NCBI GenBank assembly: GCA_035527455.1
Contig: DATLAN010000053.1
Span: 1 to 34,788, forward strand
Direction of reading: 5' to 3'
Length of the DNA stretch: 34,788 nt
Source of the DNA: DATLAN01 sp035527455
GTDB lineage: Bacteria > Planctomycetota > Planctomycetia > Pirellulales > Thermoguttaceae
Part shown: piece by piece, positions 1 to 7,133 of the stretch
Layout: each line of letters opens with the position of its first letter
How positions within the stretch are numbered: position 1 is the first letter of the stretch
The notes under the pieces: generated by a model
The model's input: the letters and a program-made list of their open reading frames with translations, nothing else
Databases searched by the model: none
What the model was told of the DNA's origin: nothing
Made by a program: the position numbers and the translations under genes

Positions 1-589
1 CACTGGTCGTCAGGTGGAAGCCATTCTAGCTCCAAGTGGCCGGTATTGCGAGGGGCCGCGGCTGCTTGCTGGCCCGATTTCCGGGGTAGAAAACGGCCGG
101 GCAATAGGATATGTGTGTATACGAGCCTTTCCAGGCGTGAAGATCCTTGGCAATCGGAATCGACGGCGGACGGCGCGGGATGTACGGCCGAAGTACCAGA
201 GACCGGCGATGCTCCCATTGGATGGACGGGGATTGAATGGCCGTGGATTGTTTTTCCGCGGGAAGCGAAATTGGTGAAAAGTGGTAAACAATGCGGCAAC
301 TTGTTGTGGTGAAAAGACTTGCGGCGATGCAAGAACCTCTTCACGCTAGCCGACCGGGACCGTCGCGTCAACCGGCTGGCGACGGCGCAAGTCGTGTTTG
401 TGGAACGAGTTGCGCGGGAACACGCCGGTGCGGCGTGGCGAAGCGGGTCGGCTGGGGGCGGAAAACAATTGGCTCCGGGGCCTCGGGGCCGGGTGATCCG
501 GTTGGCGTAACCGGTTGGGCGGCAATGCGTTGCAGCGATCCGCCAAACGCCCGTCGATGCCCATTGTTGTCCCGGAACGCCCGAAGCGC
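1..589. other. Gene-free stretch at window start
   Basis: No convincing gene is seen here. Short open frames exist on both strands but overlap each other, lack good ribosome binding sites and show no recognisable motif. The only structure noted is a 56-bp segment (246-301) that resembles a second segment far downstream (22391-22446), listed separately. Confidence 0.6.
246..301 (+). repeat. Diverged intergenic repeat, copy A
   Basis: Hand alignment without gaps to 22391-22446 gives about 39 of 56 identical bases. The best-kept core is a GAAAAGTGG block followed two bases later by AACAA. Both copies lie in non-coding DNA on the same strand. It may be a dispersed intergenic element or a conserved regulatory segment; its function is unknown. 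Confidence 0.4.
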
Positions 590-629
590 AAAAAAAAACG
601 GCGGTCCGACTCATCGGTCGGACCGCCGT
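590..629 (-). terminator. Rho-independent terminator of the YTV-repeat gene
   Basis: A perfect 13-bp stem (598-610 with 617-629) closes a 6-base loop. On the minus strand it is followed by a run of T (complement of the A tract 590-598). It lies about 70 bases past the stop codon of the minus-strand YTV-repeat gene, which is ordinary for an intrinsic terminator. Confidence 0.9.
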
Positions 630-700
630 AACGTGGCTGGACCAAGCCTTCTCCCAATACCCCTTTAGAAGGCAGGCAACTTAGGCCGTACTTGTGACGC

Positions 701-2674
701 TCAGTCGCACGCCGGCTCGCAAGCCGCCGGAGCACAGGCCGGCTCGCAAGGAACCGGGCAGCAAACTTTCACCGGGATCTGCTTGCACACCACTCGCGGT
801 ACGCAGCGGGTTGCCGTGTAAGGAACCTGCTTCGCGATCGTCTGGAACGTGTTGATCGTCTTGGCGTACTGCACCGGCTTGTTCACCGTGTAGGCCACCT
901 GACGCACGCGGGTCTCCGGCACCATCTTGCAGACCTTGTAGGGGATCTCGCGGGTGCGGCATTCCGTGACCATGCGGCAGACCTTGTACTCGCAGGTCCG
1001 CACGCGCTGCACGGGCACCATCTTGCAGACCTTGTACTCGCAGGTCCGCACGCGCTGCTCGGGCACCATCTTGCAGACCTGGTACTCGCAGGTCCGCGTG
1101 TGGCATTCCGTGACCATGCGGCAGACCTTGTACTCGCAGGTCCGCACGCGGTTCTCGCGAACCATGCGGCAGACCTTGTACTCGCAGGTCCGTACGCGCT
1201 GCTCGGGCACCATCTTGCAGACCTGGTAGGTGCAAGTGCGCACGTGGTTCTCGCGAACCATGCGGCAGACCTTGTAGGTGCAGGTGCGGGTGCGGCATTC
1301 CTTGACCATGCGGCAGACCTTGTACTCGCAGGTCCGCACGCGCTGCTCGGAAACCATTCGGCAGACCTTGTACTCGCAGGTCTTGACTCGCTGCTCGGGC
1401 ACCATCTTGCAGACGGTGTAGGGGATGCGCTTCTCGCGGCATTCCCGGACCAGCCGGCAGACCTTGTACTCGCAGGTCTTGACGCGTTGCTCGGGCACCA
1501 TGCGGCAGACGGTGTAGGGCACCTTCTTGACGCAGGTCTCGCGGACGTACTTGGTGCACTCGATCTCTTTCTCGCAGATCTCCGGCACCCAGACGCGGCA
1601 CTGCTTGATCGGGGCACACGCGGCCGGCTCGCAGGCGGCCGGTTCGCACGCCGCCGGCTCGCACGCGGCCGGAGCGATCTCGCGGGTCTCCCAGTGGCCC
1701 GAGCAGACCTTGATCGTCTTGGTGTACGTCACGGGCTTGCTGACCGTGTAGCAGACCTCGCGTTCACGCTGCTCGTAGACCGGCTTCGTCACCGTGTAGG
1801 AGATTTCGCGGGTCTTGGTCTCCCAGACCGGCTTGGTGACCGTGTACTGGCACACCCGCTCGCGCTGCTCGTAGACCGGCTTCATCACCGTGTAGCAGAT
1901 TTCGCGGGTCTTGGTTTCCCAGACCGGCTTGGTGACCGTGTAGGGGATTTCCTTGGTTCGGGTTTCCCAGACCGGCTTCAGCACGGTGTAGGGGATTTCC
2001 TTCGTGAAGGTTTCCCAGACCGGCTTCGTGACCGTGTAGGGGATCTCCTTGGTGAAGGTTTCCCAAACCGGCTTCAGCACGGTGTAGGGGATTTCCTTAG
2101 TTCGGGTTTCCCAAACCGGCTTCATCACGGTGTAGCAGATTTCCTTGGTCTTGGTTTCCCAGACCGGCTTGGTGACCGTGTAGTTGATCTGCCGGGTACG
2201 GGTTTCCCAGACCGGCTTCATCACGGTGTAGCAGATGTTCCGGGTTCGGGTTTCCCAGACCGGCTTCACGACCGTATAGCAGATTTCGCGGGTCTTGGTT
2301 TCCCAGACCGGCTTGCACACCGTGTAGTTGACGGTGCGGACGTGGGTCTCCCAGACCGGCTTGCTGACCGTGTACGTGCAGTCACGGTAGCGGGTCTCGG
2401 GAACGTACTTCGTGCAGGTGATGGTCTTCGGCACGCAGACGCGCTCGTAGCACGTCTTGTAGCAGGTATACTGCTGTTTTTCGTAGACCACTTCTTTACA
2501 GGTCTTCATGACCGTGTGACATTGCATCCTGCAGCCGGCGTAGTCGGCCGGACAACAGTCGACCGCCTTGCGGCAGCGGAATCTCGCCACGCCGCAATAG
2601 CCGGCGTCGGCCGTGCTGGCCGTCGTCGCCCACAGTGCCGCCATTACCAGCGACACGCCCAACAACCTTCTCAT
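701..2674 (-). CDS. Secreted cysteine-rich YTV-repeat protein
   Basis: 657 residues with a signal peptide (residues 1-24, hydrophobic core LLGVSLVMAALWA, ending near TADAG). The body is made of 16-residue repeats. Residues 101-324 hold fourteen units of the type YTVxKPVWETxTREIC. Residues 387-610 hold thirteen units of the type YKVCRMVxExRVRTCE and one closing unit of the first type. The spacer and the C terminus carry CEPAA-type repeats. Cysteines recur at fixed positions, which suggests disulfide-linked or metal-bound surface material. The family is the YTV repeat (Pfam name recalled) known from Planctomycetes, where a cell-surface role is suspected but function is not established. The start is supported by GGAGG six bases upstream of the ATG. 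The gene is monocistronic and has its own terminator. Confidence 0.88.
   Translation of the reverse strand: MRRLLGVSLVMAALWATTASTADAGYCGVARFRCRKAVDCCPADYAGCRMQCHTVMKTCKEVVYEKQQYTCYKTCYERVCVPKTITCTKYVPETRYRDCTYTVSKPVWETHVRTVNYTVCKPVWETKTREICYTVVKPVWETRTRNICYTVMKPVWETRTRQINYTVTKPVWETKTKEICYTVMKPVWETRTKEIPYTVLKPVWETFTKEIPYTVTKPVWETFTKEIPYTVLKPVWETRTKEIPYTVTKPVWETKTREICYTVMKPVYEQRERVCQYTVTKPVWETKTREISYTVTKPVYEQREREVCYTVSKPVTYTKTIKVCSGHWETREIAPAACEPAACEPAACEPAACAPIKQCRVWVPEICEKEIECTKYVRETCVKKVPYTVCRMVPEQRVKTCEYKVCRLVRECREKRIPYTVCKMVPEQRVKTCEYKVCRMVSEQRVRTCEYKVCRMVKECRTRTCTYKVCRMVRENHVRTCTYQVCKMVPEQRVRTCEYKVCRMVRENRVRTCEYKVCRMVTECHTRTCEYQVCKMVPEQRVRTCEYKVCKMVPVQRVRTCEYKVCRMVTECRTREIPYKVCKMVPETRVRQVAYTVNKPVQYAKTINTFQTIAKQVPYTATRCVPRVVCKQIPVKVCCPVPCEPACAPAACEPACD
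845..2374 (-). repeat. Two tandem-repeat blocks inside the YTV-repeat gene
   Basis: A 48-base coding unit is repeated 14 times at 1703-2374 and 14 times at 845-1516, separated by a 186-base spacer that encodes CEPAA repeats. High base identity between neighbouring units indicates recent unit duplication or conversion. The strong periodicity also keeps long false open frames alive on the opposite strand and in other frames. Confidence 0.9.
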
Positions 2675-3445
2675 TTCATGCCTCCTTCAAGCACCACGAG
2701 GAATGGAAAGGGCCTGGTCCTACTTGCGGAGCCCGTCATTTTCTTATCGGCCCGCGCACTCTCCGCACATTAGCGAGGTTGCCTAGATAGCATATTTTGC
2801 CGGGCCGTCTTATCTCGGGCAGGCACGGCAAACCGGCCCCGCTGTTGCCCTACATACCTAGGTATCGTCAAACTGGAGCGCATGCTTAATATAGAACATG
2901 CACGTCCTGTGGAAAATTTGCGGGCTATAGGCGAAAAGCGGATTGCTGCCGGCCTGCTGCGCATTTGGTGTTCGTGCGCTTCGTGCCAAACAAGCAGAAA
3001 ATCGTACTGACGTCCCAACATCCAGAGGCCGGGCCGTCTGTATGAAGGGCAACGGTTGTACCGCCCGGCTGTTTCCACCGTGCTTTAGCGAGAAATGGGC
3101 ACCGTTGCCGGCCGCAATTCCTGAAACGTTCGTTGGGCATCGCGGCGGAAGGAATTACGCAGGATCGGAAATTCTTACTTGACTCGCGCCGAACTGCAAC
3201 CTAGGTAATCTGTGACGACACTCGCCACCTGCTGTCCACGCACGTTTTGCGTCGTGGCAATTGCGGGGAGTGGCCAACACGGGCCCGAACTCGGGTCGGT
3301 GTCGTGCCACTACGGAAACGTGATTTCGGTTCGAACAATCCGGACGGCCGAGCAATCGTTCGGAGAACACCTTTATACAACATGGCTCGATAGGGCGTCC
3401 CGATTCGGGCTCCCCGACGTGACCGGTTTATCGCGAAAGGAAAGA
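2675..3445. other. Intergenic region between the divergent YTV gene and pilin gene
   Basis: No gene is recognised in these roughly 770 bases. The region separates two divergent genes and must hold both promoters. A weak candidate for the plus strand is TTGACT at 3179-3184 followed after 17 bases by TAGGTA; this is about 240 bases from the pilin gene and unconvincing. Frames that remain open here have no family resemblance. Confidence 0.5.
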
Positions 3446-3904
3446 ATGGTCATGAAAAAGAAGCTTCGTCGAAACGCATTCACCCTGATCGAAGTGTTGA
3501 TCGTCGTGGTCATCATGGCGGTGCTCGCGGCCACCATCATTCCACAGTTCACCACGTCCACGAAGGACGCCAGGGACAACGCGGCGGCCTTCAACGTCCG
3601 CACGATGCAGTGCCAGGTCGAGTTGTACAAGCAACAGCATCTGGAGAAGTATCCGCCGGCGAACGACTTCGTCAACCAAATGACGACGGCTACCAACATC
3701 GACAGCGGCACCACCGGCGAGACTCCTTACGGCCCGTACATGCAAGAGGTCCCGGCCAACCCGTATAACGGAAGCCAGGAAGTGGTTGCGGTGGCTGCAG
3801 AAGGAACCGCCCCAGATGCACCCGTCGGTACGGCGGGGTGGCAGTACGATCAGTCGAACGGCCGGGTTTACGCGAACCACGCGGAAGCCTTCGCAGGCGG
3901 TTGA
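3446..3904 (+). CDS. Type II secretion / type IV pilin-like pseudopilin (GspG-like)
   Basis: 152 residues from the first of two nearby ATG codons (3446; the second is 3452 and fits the AAAGGAAAG ribosome site at 3436-3444 slightly better). The N terminus is a class III prepilin signal: basic leader KKKLRRNA, then FTLIEVLIVVVIMAVLA with the conserved Glu at +5, a prepilin peptidase site and a hydrophobic helix that serves both in the membrane and in filament packing. The remainder is a short globular domain with a GYxP-poor, Gly/Thr-rich tail, smaller than adhesive pilins. It probably serves as a pseudopilin of a type II secretion or DNA-uptake apparatus. No other secretion gene lies beside it, so its partner machinery must be encoded elsewhere. 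An extended frame begins at 3212 but has no start signal. Confidence 0.85.
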   Translation: MVMKKKLRRNAFTLIEVLIVVVIMAVLAATIIPQFTTSTKDARDNAAAFNVRTMQCQVELYKQQHLEKYPPANDFVNQMTTATNIDSGTTGETPYGPYMQEVPANPYNGSQEVVAVAAEGTAPDAPVGTAGWQYDQSNGRVYANHAEAFAGG

Positions 3905-3948
3905 TGGACGGCACGCCGATACGGCCGCTCGATATCGAGCCACGCCAG

Positions 3949-3990
3949 AGCCCCTTTCGTCGCGCGGCGAGAGGGGCTTTGTGCGTTTCC
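3949..3990 (+). terminator. Probable terminator of the pilin gene
   Basis: A 30-base self-complementary sequence (3949-3978) can form a stem of up to about 13 bp with two G-U pairs, followed by a short T-rich stretch. It lies 45 bases past the pilin stop codon. The T run is weak, so termination may be partial. Confidence 0.6.
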
Positions 3991-4004
3991 CCACGCCCGT
4001 CCCC

Positions 4005-4033
4005 TTGTCCTGCCCGACACGAGCCGATAAGAT
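4005..4033 (+). promoter_or_regulatory. Promoter of tRNA-Gln
   Basis: TTGTCC (4005-4010) and TAAGAT (4028-4033) are separated by 17 bases, a sigma-70-type layout. The expected transcription start is about 10 bases before the tRNA. Confidence 0.6.
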
Positions 4034-4050
4034 ATACCACTTCGTGCTGC

Positions 4051-4122
4051 TACCCGGTGGTGTAATTGGCAACACAAGGGATTTTGGTTCCCTCGTTCCA
4101 GGTTCAAGTCCTGGCCGGGTAG
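4051..4122 (+). tRNA. tRNA-Gln (anticodon TTG)
   Basis: Full cloverleaf by eye: a 7-bp acceptor stem (4051-4057 with 4115-4121), D stem GTG/CAC, 5-bp anticodon stem AGGGA/TCCCT enclosing loop TTTTGGT (anticodon TTG, reads CAA), T stem CCAGG/CCTGG with loop TTCAAGT. The discriminator base is G and the 3' CCA is not encoded. Confidence 0.93.
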
Positions 4123-4208
4123 CCTTCTTAAGCCCTTGGCTTTTTTGAAGTTGCGCGTTTTCAGTGGGGTTGGTTCGGGCGGGTATTGCCCGAATGGTCG
4201 CCGTCGGG

Positions 4209-4445
4209 CTAATCGGCGGTGATCTTGGCGGGATCGATCGCCTTGCTGACCTGGAAGGTCCGGTAGAAGTTGCCCACTCCGCATTCGCGCAGTAGGTACT
4301 TCTGCTCTCGTTCTGCCGGAGATCCACTGCGGCGTGGAAGGTCAGGGTTCCCTCCTCGAATTTCACGTCGATGGCATCGCTGCTGGCACCCGGCACGACC
4401 AATTCGTCCGCGTGCTCCGGGATATCGAGCTTCGGTCGGCCGAAG
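4209..4445 (-). pseudogene. Decayed Hsp20 (small heat-shock protein) gene
   Basis: On the minus strand, one frame (about 4445 to 4315) reads RPKLDIPEHADELVVPG and then DAIDVKFEEGTLTFHAAV, the core of an alpha-crystallin domain. After a frameshift near 4305-4315 a second frame reads YLLRECGVGNFYRTF and continues to AIDPAKITAD, then stops at 4209. Relative to typical Hsp20 proteins, about four residues are also missing between LVV and PG, and the C-terminal strand with the IxI-type motif is absent. The N-terminal arm is not recognisable. Two independent lesions in a recognisable chaperone make this a pseudogene. A single sequencing error would explain the frameshift but not the deletion and early stop together. 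Confidence 0.75.
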
Positions 4446-4621
4446 ATAGGGTTTGGGCCGGCTGCGAGTCGGTCCCCGCTCGGGGTGGTACCGGTTATGG
4501 AACTGCCGACCGCCTGGCCCCTCCGCCGAGCGGGTCAGGAAAATGTCGTATCACCGAGTGGTACGTTAAGTCCTTGCGTGAAAAAAACTTATAGAGAATC
4601 GACCGCTCTTCGCTTTTCCGC

Positions 4622-4650
4622 TTGTGGACTAGTGGGAAGATAGGTATTAT
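4622..4650 (+). promoter_or_regulatory. Candidate promoter of the first fatty-acid operon
   Basis: TTGTGG (4622-4627) is followed after 17 bases by TATTAT (4645-4650). The -10 box is good and the -35 box is partial. The predicted leader to the first gene is about 60 bases. Confidence 0.45.
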
Positions 4651-4716
4651 ACTACGTGCTTTTACTCTTACGGCCCAGGCTTACCTTGTGCATTCCCTTC
4701 ATCTTGCCGAGAACTC

Positions 4717-5217
4717 ATGCGATTTACGCTGATTGACCGCATCGTCGAACTTCAGCCCGGTGCAAAGATTACTGCGGTGAAGAATTTGACGATGGCCGAA
4801 GAGTATCTGGGCGACCATTTTCCCCGCTTTCCGGTGATGCCCGGGGTACTGATGCTGGAGGCCATGACGCAGGCTTCCGCCTGGCTGATTCGCGTCAGTG
4901 AAGACTTCGCCCACAGCATGGTGGTCTTGCGAGAGGCCGCCAATGTGAAGTATGGTCAGTTCGTCGAGCCGGGGCAGACGTTGACGGTCACGGCCGAGAT
5001 CACGAAACAAAGCGACACGGAAACGAAACTCAAGGCCAAAGGGACCGTTGACGATCGGGTCGCCGTCAGTGCCCGGTTGGTAATGGCCCGCTACAACTTG
5101 GCCGATACCAACCCGGACCACGACACGAGCGATCAAGCGACGAGGAAAGAGCTGCGCGAACTGTTCTCTCTGCTATATCACCCCGCCACGGCAGTCCCCG
5201 AAACGTCCGTGCCTTGA
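4717..5217 (+). CDS. 3-hydroxyacyl-ACP dehydratase, FabZ-like
   Basis: 166 residues of hotdog-fold dehydratase type. Reaction expected from the family: removal of water from 3-hydroxyacyl-ACP to give trans-2-enoyl-ACP. The signature segment HFPRFPVMPGVLMLEAMTQA begins at residue 34, with catalytic His34 and Glu48 in the same spacing as FabZ. The C terminus extends about 20 residues past the usual FabZ end. First gene of a five-gene operon (FabZ-like, FabG, ACP, FabZ-like, KAS II). It is separate from the rpmF-linked primary set at 14.7-18.4 kb, so it could act in a dedicated acyl pathway. The family is confident; the substrate cannot be told. Confidence 0.88.
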   Translation: MRFTLIDRIVELQPGAKITAVKNLTMAEEYLGDHFPRFPVMPGVLMLEAMTQASAWLIRVSEDFAHSMVVLREAANVKYGQFVEPGQTLTVTAEITKQSDTETKLKAKGTVDDRVAVSARLVMARYNLADTNPDHDTSDQATRKELRELFSLLYHPATAVPETSVP

Positions 5218-5278
5218 CGGCTTTTCCGGCGCGAACCGGCGGGACAGGCGGGCCTTTCTCGATTGGAGAAGAAACCTA

Positions 5279-6031
5279 GTGCGATTCGAAGGCAAGACGG
5301 CGGTCATCACCGGCGGGAGCAACGGGATCGGTCGGGCGTGCGTTATCCAGTTGGCGTCCGAGGGGGCCCGGGTTGCGTTGGTGGACATGTGCGAGCCGGA
5401 AGCGACCCAAACCCTGTTGGACGAGTTGAAGGACGCCCCCGGCGAGGTCCGCGCGTTTCAGGCCGACGTCCGCGACGCCGAGCGAGCCCGCGATCTGGTC
5501 AACCAACTGTTCGACGAGTGGGAGCGGCTGGACGTGCTGGTCAACTCGGCGGGCATCGTGCGGGACGGCCTGATGGCGGCCATGACCTCACAGCAGTGGC
5601 AGGACGTGATCGAGGTCAACCTGGGCGGGACCTACAACTACTGTCACGCGGTGCTCCAGCCGATGATGATGCAACGCAGCGGGAGCATCGTGAATCTGTC
5701 GAGCACGGCGGCCGAGTTCGCCGCCCGCGGACAGGCCAACTACGCCGCCAGCAAGGGAGGCGTCAACGGGTTGACGCGCTGTCTGGCCAAGGAGATGGCG
5801 TCCAGGAAGGTCCGCGTCAACGCGGTGGCGCCGGGAATGATCGAGACGAGCATGAGCGCGGCGGCCCGCAGCATGGCGGGCCCCCGATTGAAAGAGATCA
5901 TCCCGCTGAGGCGCATAGGACAGCCGGAGGAGGTGGCGCGGGTCGTGGCATTTCTCGCCAGCGACGACGCCAGCTACGTGACCGGCCAGGTGGTACGCGT
6001 CGATGGGGGATTGAGTTTGGGCGGATACTGA
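5279..6031 (+). CDS. fabG: 3-oxoacyl-ACP reductase, FabG-like SDR
   Basis: 250 residues, GTG start at 5279 supported by GGAGA nine bases upstream. Classical short-chain dehydrogenase: NADP-binding TGGSNGIG at residues 11-18, NSAG at 89-92, and the catalytic Ser142, Tyr155 and Lys159 within SS...YAASK. The C terminus ends VDGGLSLGGY, as in FabG. It reduces 3-ketoacyl-ACP to 3-hydroxyacyl-ACP, using the product of the KAS encoded at the end of this operon. A second FabG copy is encoded at 15.9 kb. The 60-base gap from the first gene and common orientation support co-transcription. Confidence 0.9.
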   Translation: MRFEGKTAVITGGSNGIGRACVIQLASEGARVALVDMCEPEATQTLLDELKDAPGEVRAFQADVRDAERARDLVNQLFDEWERLDVLVNSAGIVRDGLMAAMTSQQWQDVIEVNLGGTYNYCHAVLQPMMMQRSGSIVNLSSTAAEFAARGQANYAASKGGVNGLTRCLAKEMASRKVRVNAVAPGMIETSMSAAARSMAGPRLKEIIPLRRIGQPEEVARVVAFLASDDASYVTGQVVRVDGGLSLGGY

Positions 6032-6128
6032 GTTGCGCGCGGATGAGAACCGGACGTGGTCTTTCCTTTCGGCGCCGGGATAGCCGTAGCGTATTGATGA
6101 TGCAAACCGAGTTTGGAGGTTGAACGAC

Positions 6129-6521
6129 ATGCCGACAAAGGACGAAGTCTTCGAGAAAATCCGGGTAGCGCTGGTCGACGCGTTGGGGGTCGACGACGAC
6201 GAAGTTACTCCGGAGGCCACGCTGGTGGGAGATTTGGGAGCCGAATCGATCGACTTCCTCGACATCGTCTTCCGACTGGAGAAGACGTTCGACATCAAGA
6301 TTCCGCGCGGCGAGCTGTTTCCCGAAGATATCCTTACCGATTCCCAATACGTCCAAGAGGGCCGCGTGACCGAGCCCGGCGTGAAGGAACTGCGGCAGCG
6401 GATGCCCTTTGCCAACTTGGACGAGTTCGCGAAGAATCCGGTCGTGCAGGACTTCGGCAGTCTATTGACCGTGGCCGACATGTGCCGCTTCGTGGAAACC
6501 AAGATGGAAGTCAGCGACTGA
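6129..6521 (+). CDS. Atypical extended acyl carrier protein
   Basis: 130 residues from the ATG at 6129; GGAGG at 6115-6119 sits nine bases upstream, which rules out the upstream TTG at 6120 that would directly abut it. The first 60 residues are a normal carrier domain: DLGAESIDFLDIVFRLE with Ser40 as the 4'-phosphopantetheine site. Then about 40 extra residues (GELFPEDILTDSQYVQEG and onward) separate helix II from a final segment TVADMCRFVETKM that resembles the last ACP helix. A normal ACP is about 80 residues, as is the second ACP at 16.9 kb. The insertion could dock a dedicated partner enzyme of this operon. Identification as a carrier protein is firm; the insertion's role is inference. 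Confidence 0.85.
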   Translation: MPTKDEVFEKIRVALVDALGVDDDEVTPEATLVGDLGAESIDFLDIVFRLEKTFDIKIPRGELFPEDILTDSQYVQEGRVTEPGVKELRQRMPFANLDEFAKNPVVQDFGSLLTVADMCRFVETKMEVSD

Positions 6522-6569
6522 GCCGCGTCGCGCGGCGGAGTCGTCGTTCGGGTCGCGAAGGTTCGTGCA

Positions 6570-7133
6570 ATGCGCTGGTACTGGATTGATCGATTCATCG
6601 AATTCGAGAGCGGACGGTCCGCCAAGGCCGTGAAGACGATCTCCCTGGCCGAGGACCACCTGCACGATCACTACAGCAATCACCCGATGATCCCCAACTC
6701 GCTCGTGATCGAGGGCCTGGCCCAGACGGGCGGACTGCTGATCTGCGAGTACAAGCAGTTCGCCGAGCGGGTGGTTCTGGCCAAGATCCCCAAGGCCCGG
6801 TTCTATTGCGAGGCGATACCGGGCGACAGGCTGATCTACAGCACGACCATCGAGTACATCAAGAGGGAGGGGGCGATGGTTACGGCAACCAGTTACAAGG
6901 AAAACGAGTTGCACGCGGAAGCGGAAATCGTCTTCGCGCACCTGGACGATTCCCGCCACGATTCCTTGTTCGAGCCGGAAACTTTTCTCCGCATGATGCG
7001 ACTGCTGGGCGCGTTCGACGTGGGTCGCGCCGCCGACGGCGGCCCGCTGGTCCCGCCGAAGCGGCTTCTCGAAGCGATCGACGCCAAGGACAGGAACGTA
7101 CCGGAAAGTGTTTCTCGAGGAACCCGACTATGA
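6570..7133 (+). CDS. Second FabZ-like dehydratase / hotdog protein
   Basis: 187 residues. The motif HYSNHPMIPNSLVIEGLAQTG begins at residue 34; His34 and Glu48 align exactly with the first dehydratase of the operon, although the consensus HFPGxPxxPG is altered to HYSNHPMIPN. A long C-terminal tail (about residues 135-187) is rich in charged residues and not part of the hotdog fold. Its stop overlaps the next start as ATGA (7130-7133), so translation is coupled to the KAS gene. The altered Gly-to-Asn position near the active site suggests a different substrate or a partner role to the first dehydratase, as in paired hotdog dehydratases of specialised acyl pathways. Confidence 0.8.
   Translation: MRWYWIDRFIEFESGRSAKAVKTISLAEDHLHDHYSNHPMIPNSLVIEGLAQTGGLLICEYKQFAERVVLAKIPKARFYCEAIPGDRLIYSTTIEYIKREGAMVTATSYKENELHAEAEIVFAHLDDSRHDSLFEPETFLRMMRLLGAFDVGRAADGGPLVPPKRLLEAIDAKDRNVPESVSRGTRL

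Noticed and set aside
845..2374. Regular repeats considered as a CRISPR array
   Set aside because: The 48-base units are contiguous, in frame and encode protein; there are no unique spacers and no cas genes.
1100..2773. 557-codon open frame on the plus strand across the YTV gene
   Set aside because: It is the antisense of a 48-base periodic coding repeat; the periodicity keeps stops away. No ribosome site and no family resemblance, while the minus-strand frame has a signal peptide and a terminator.
3179..3207. TTGACT-17-TAGGTA considered as the pilin promoter
   Set aside because: The -10 box is poor and the distance to the gene is about 240 bases; kept only as a remark in the intergenic entry.
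3868..4284. Minus-strand open frame reading PGQDLNLERGNQNPL across the tRNA
   Set aside because: This is the well-known false protein produced by translating the complement of a tRNA gene (tRNA-Gln).
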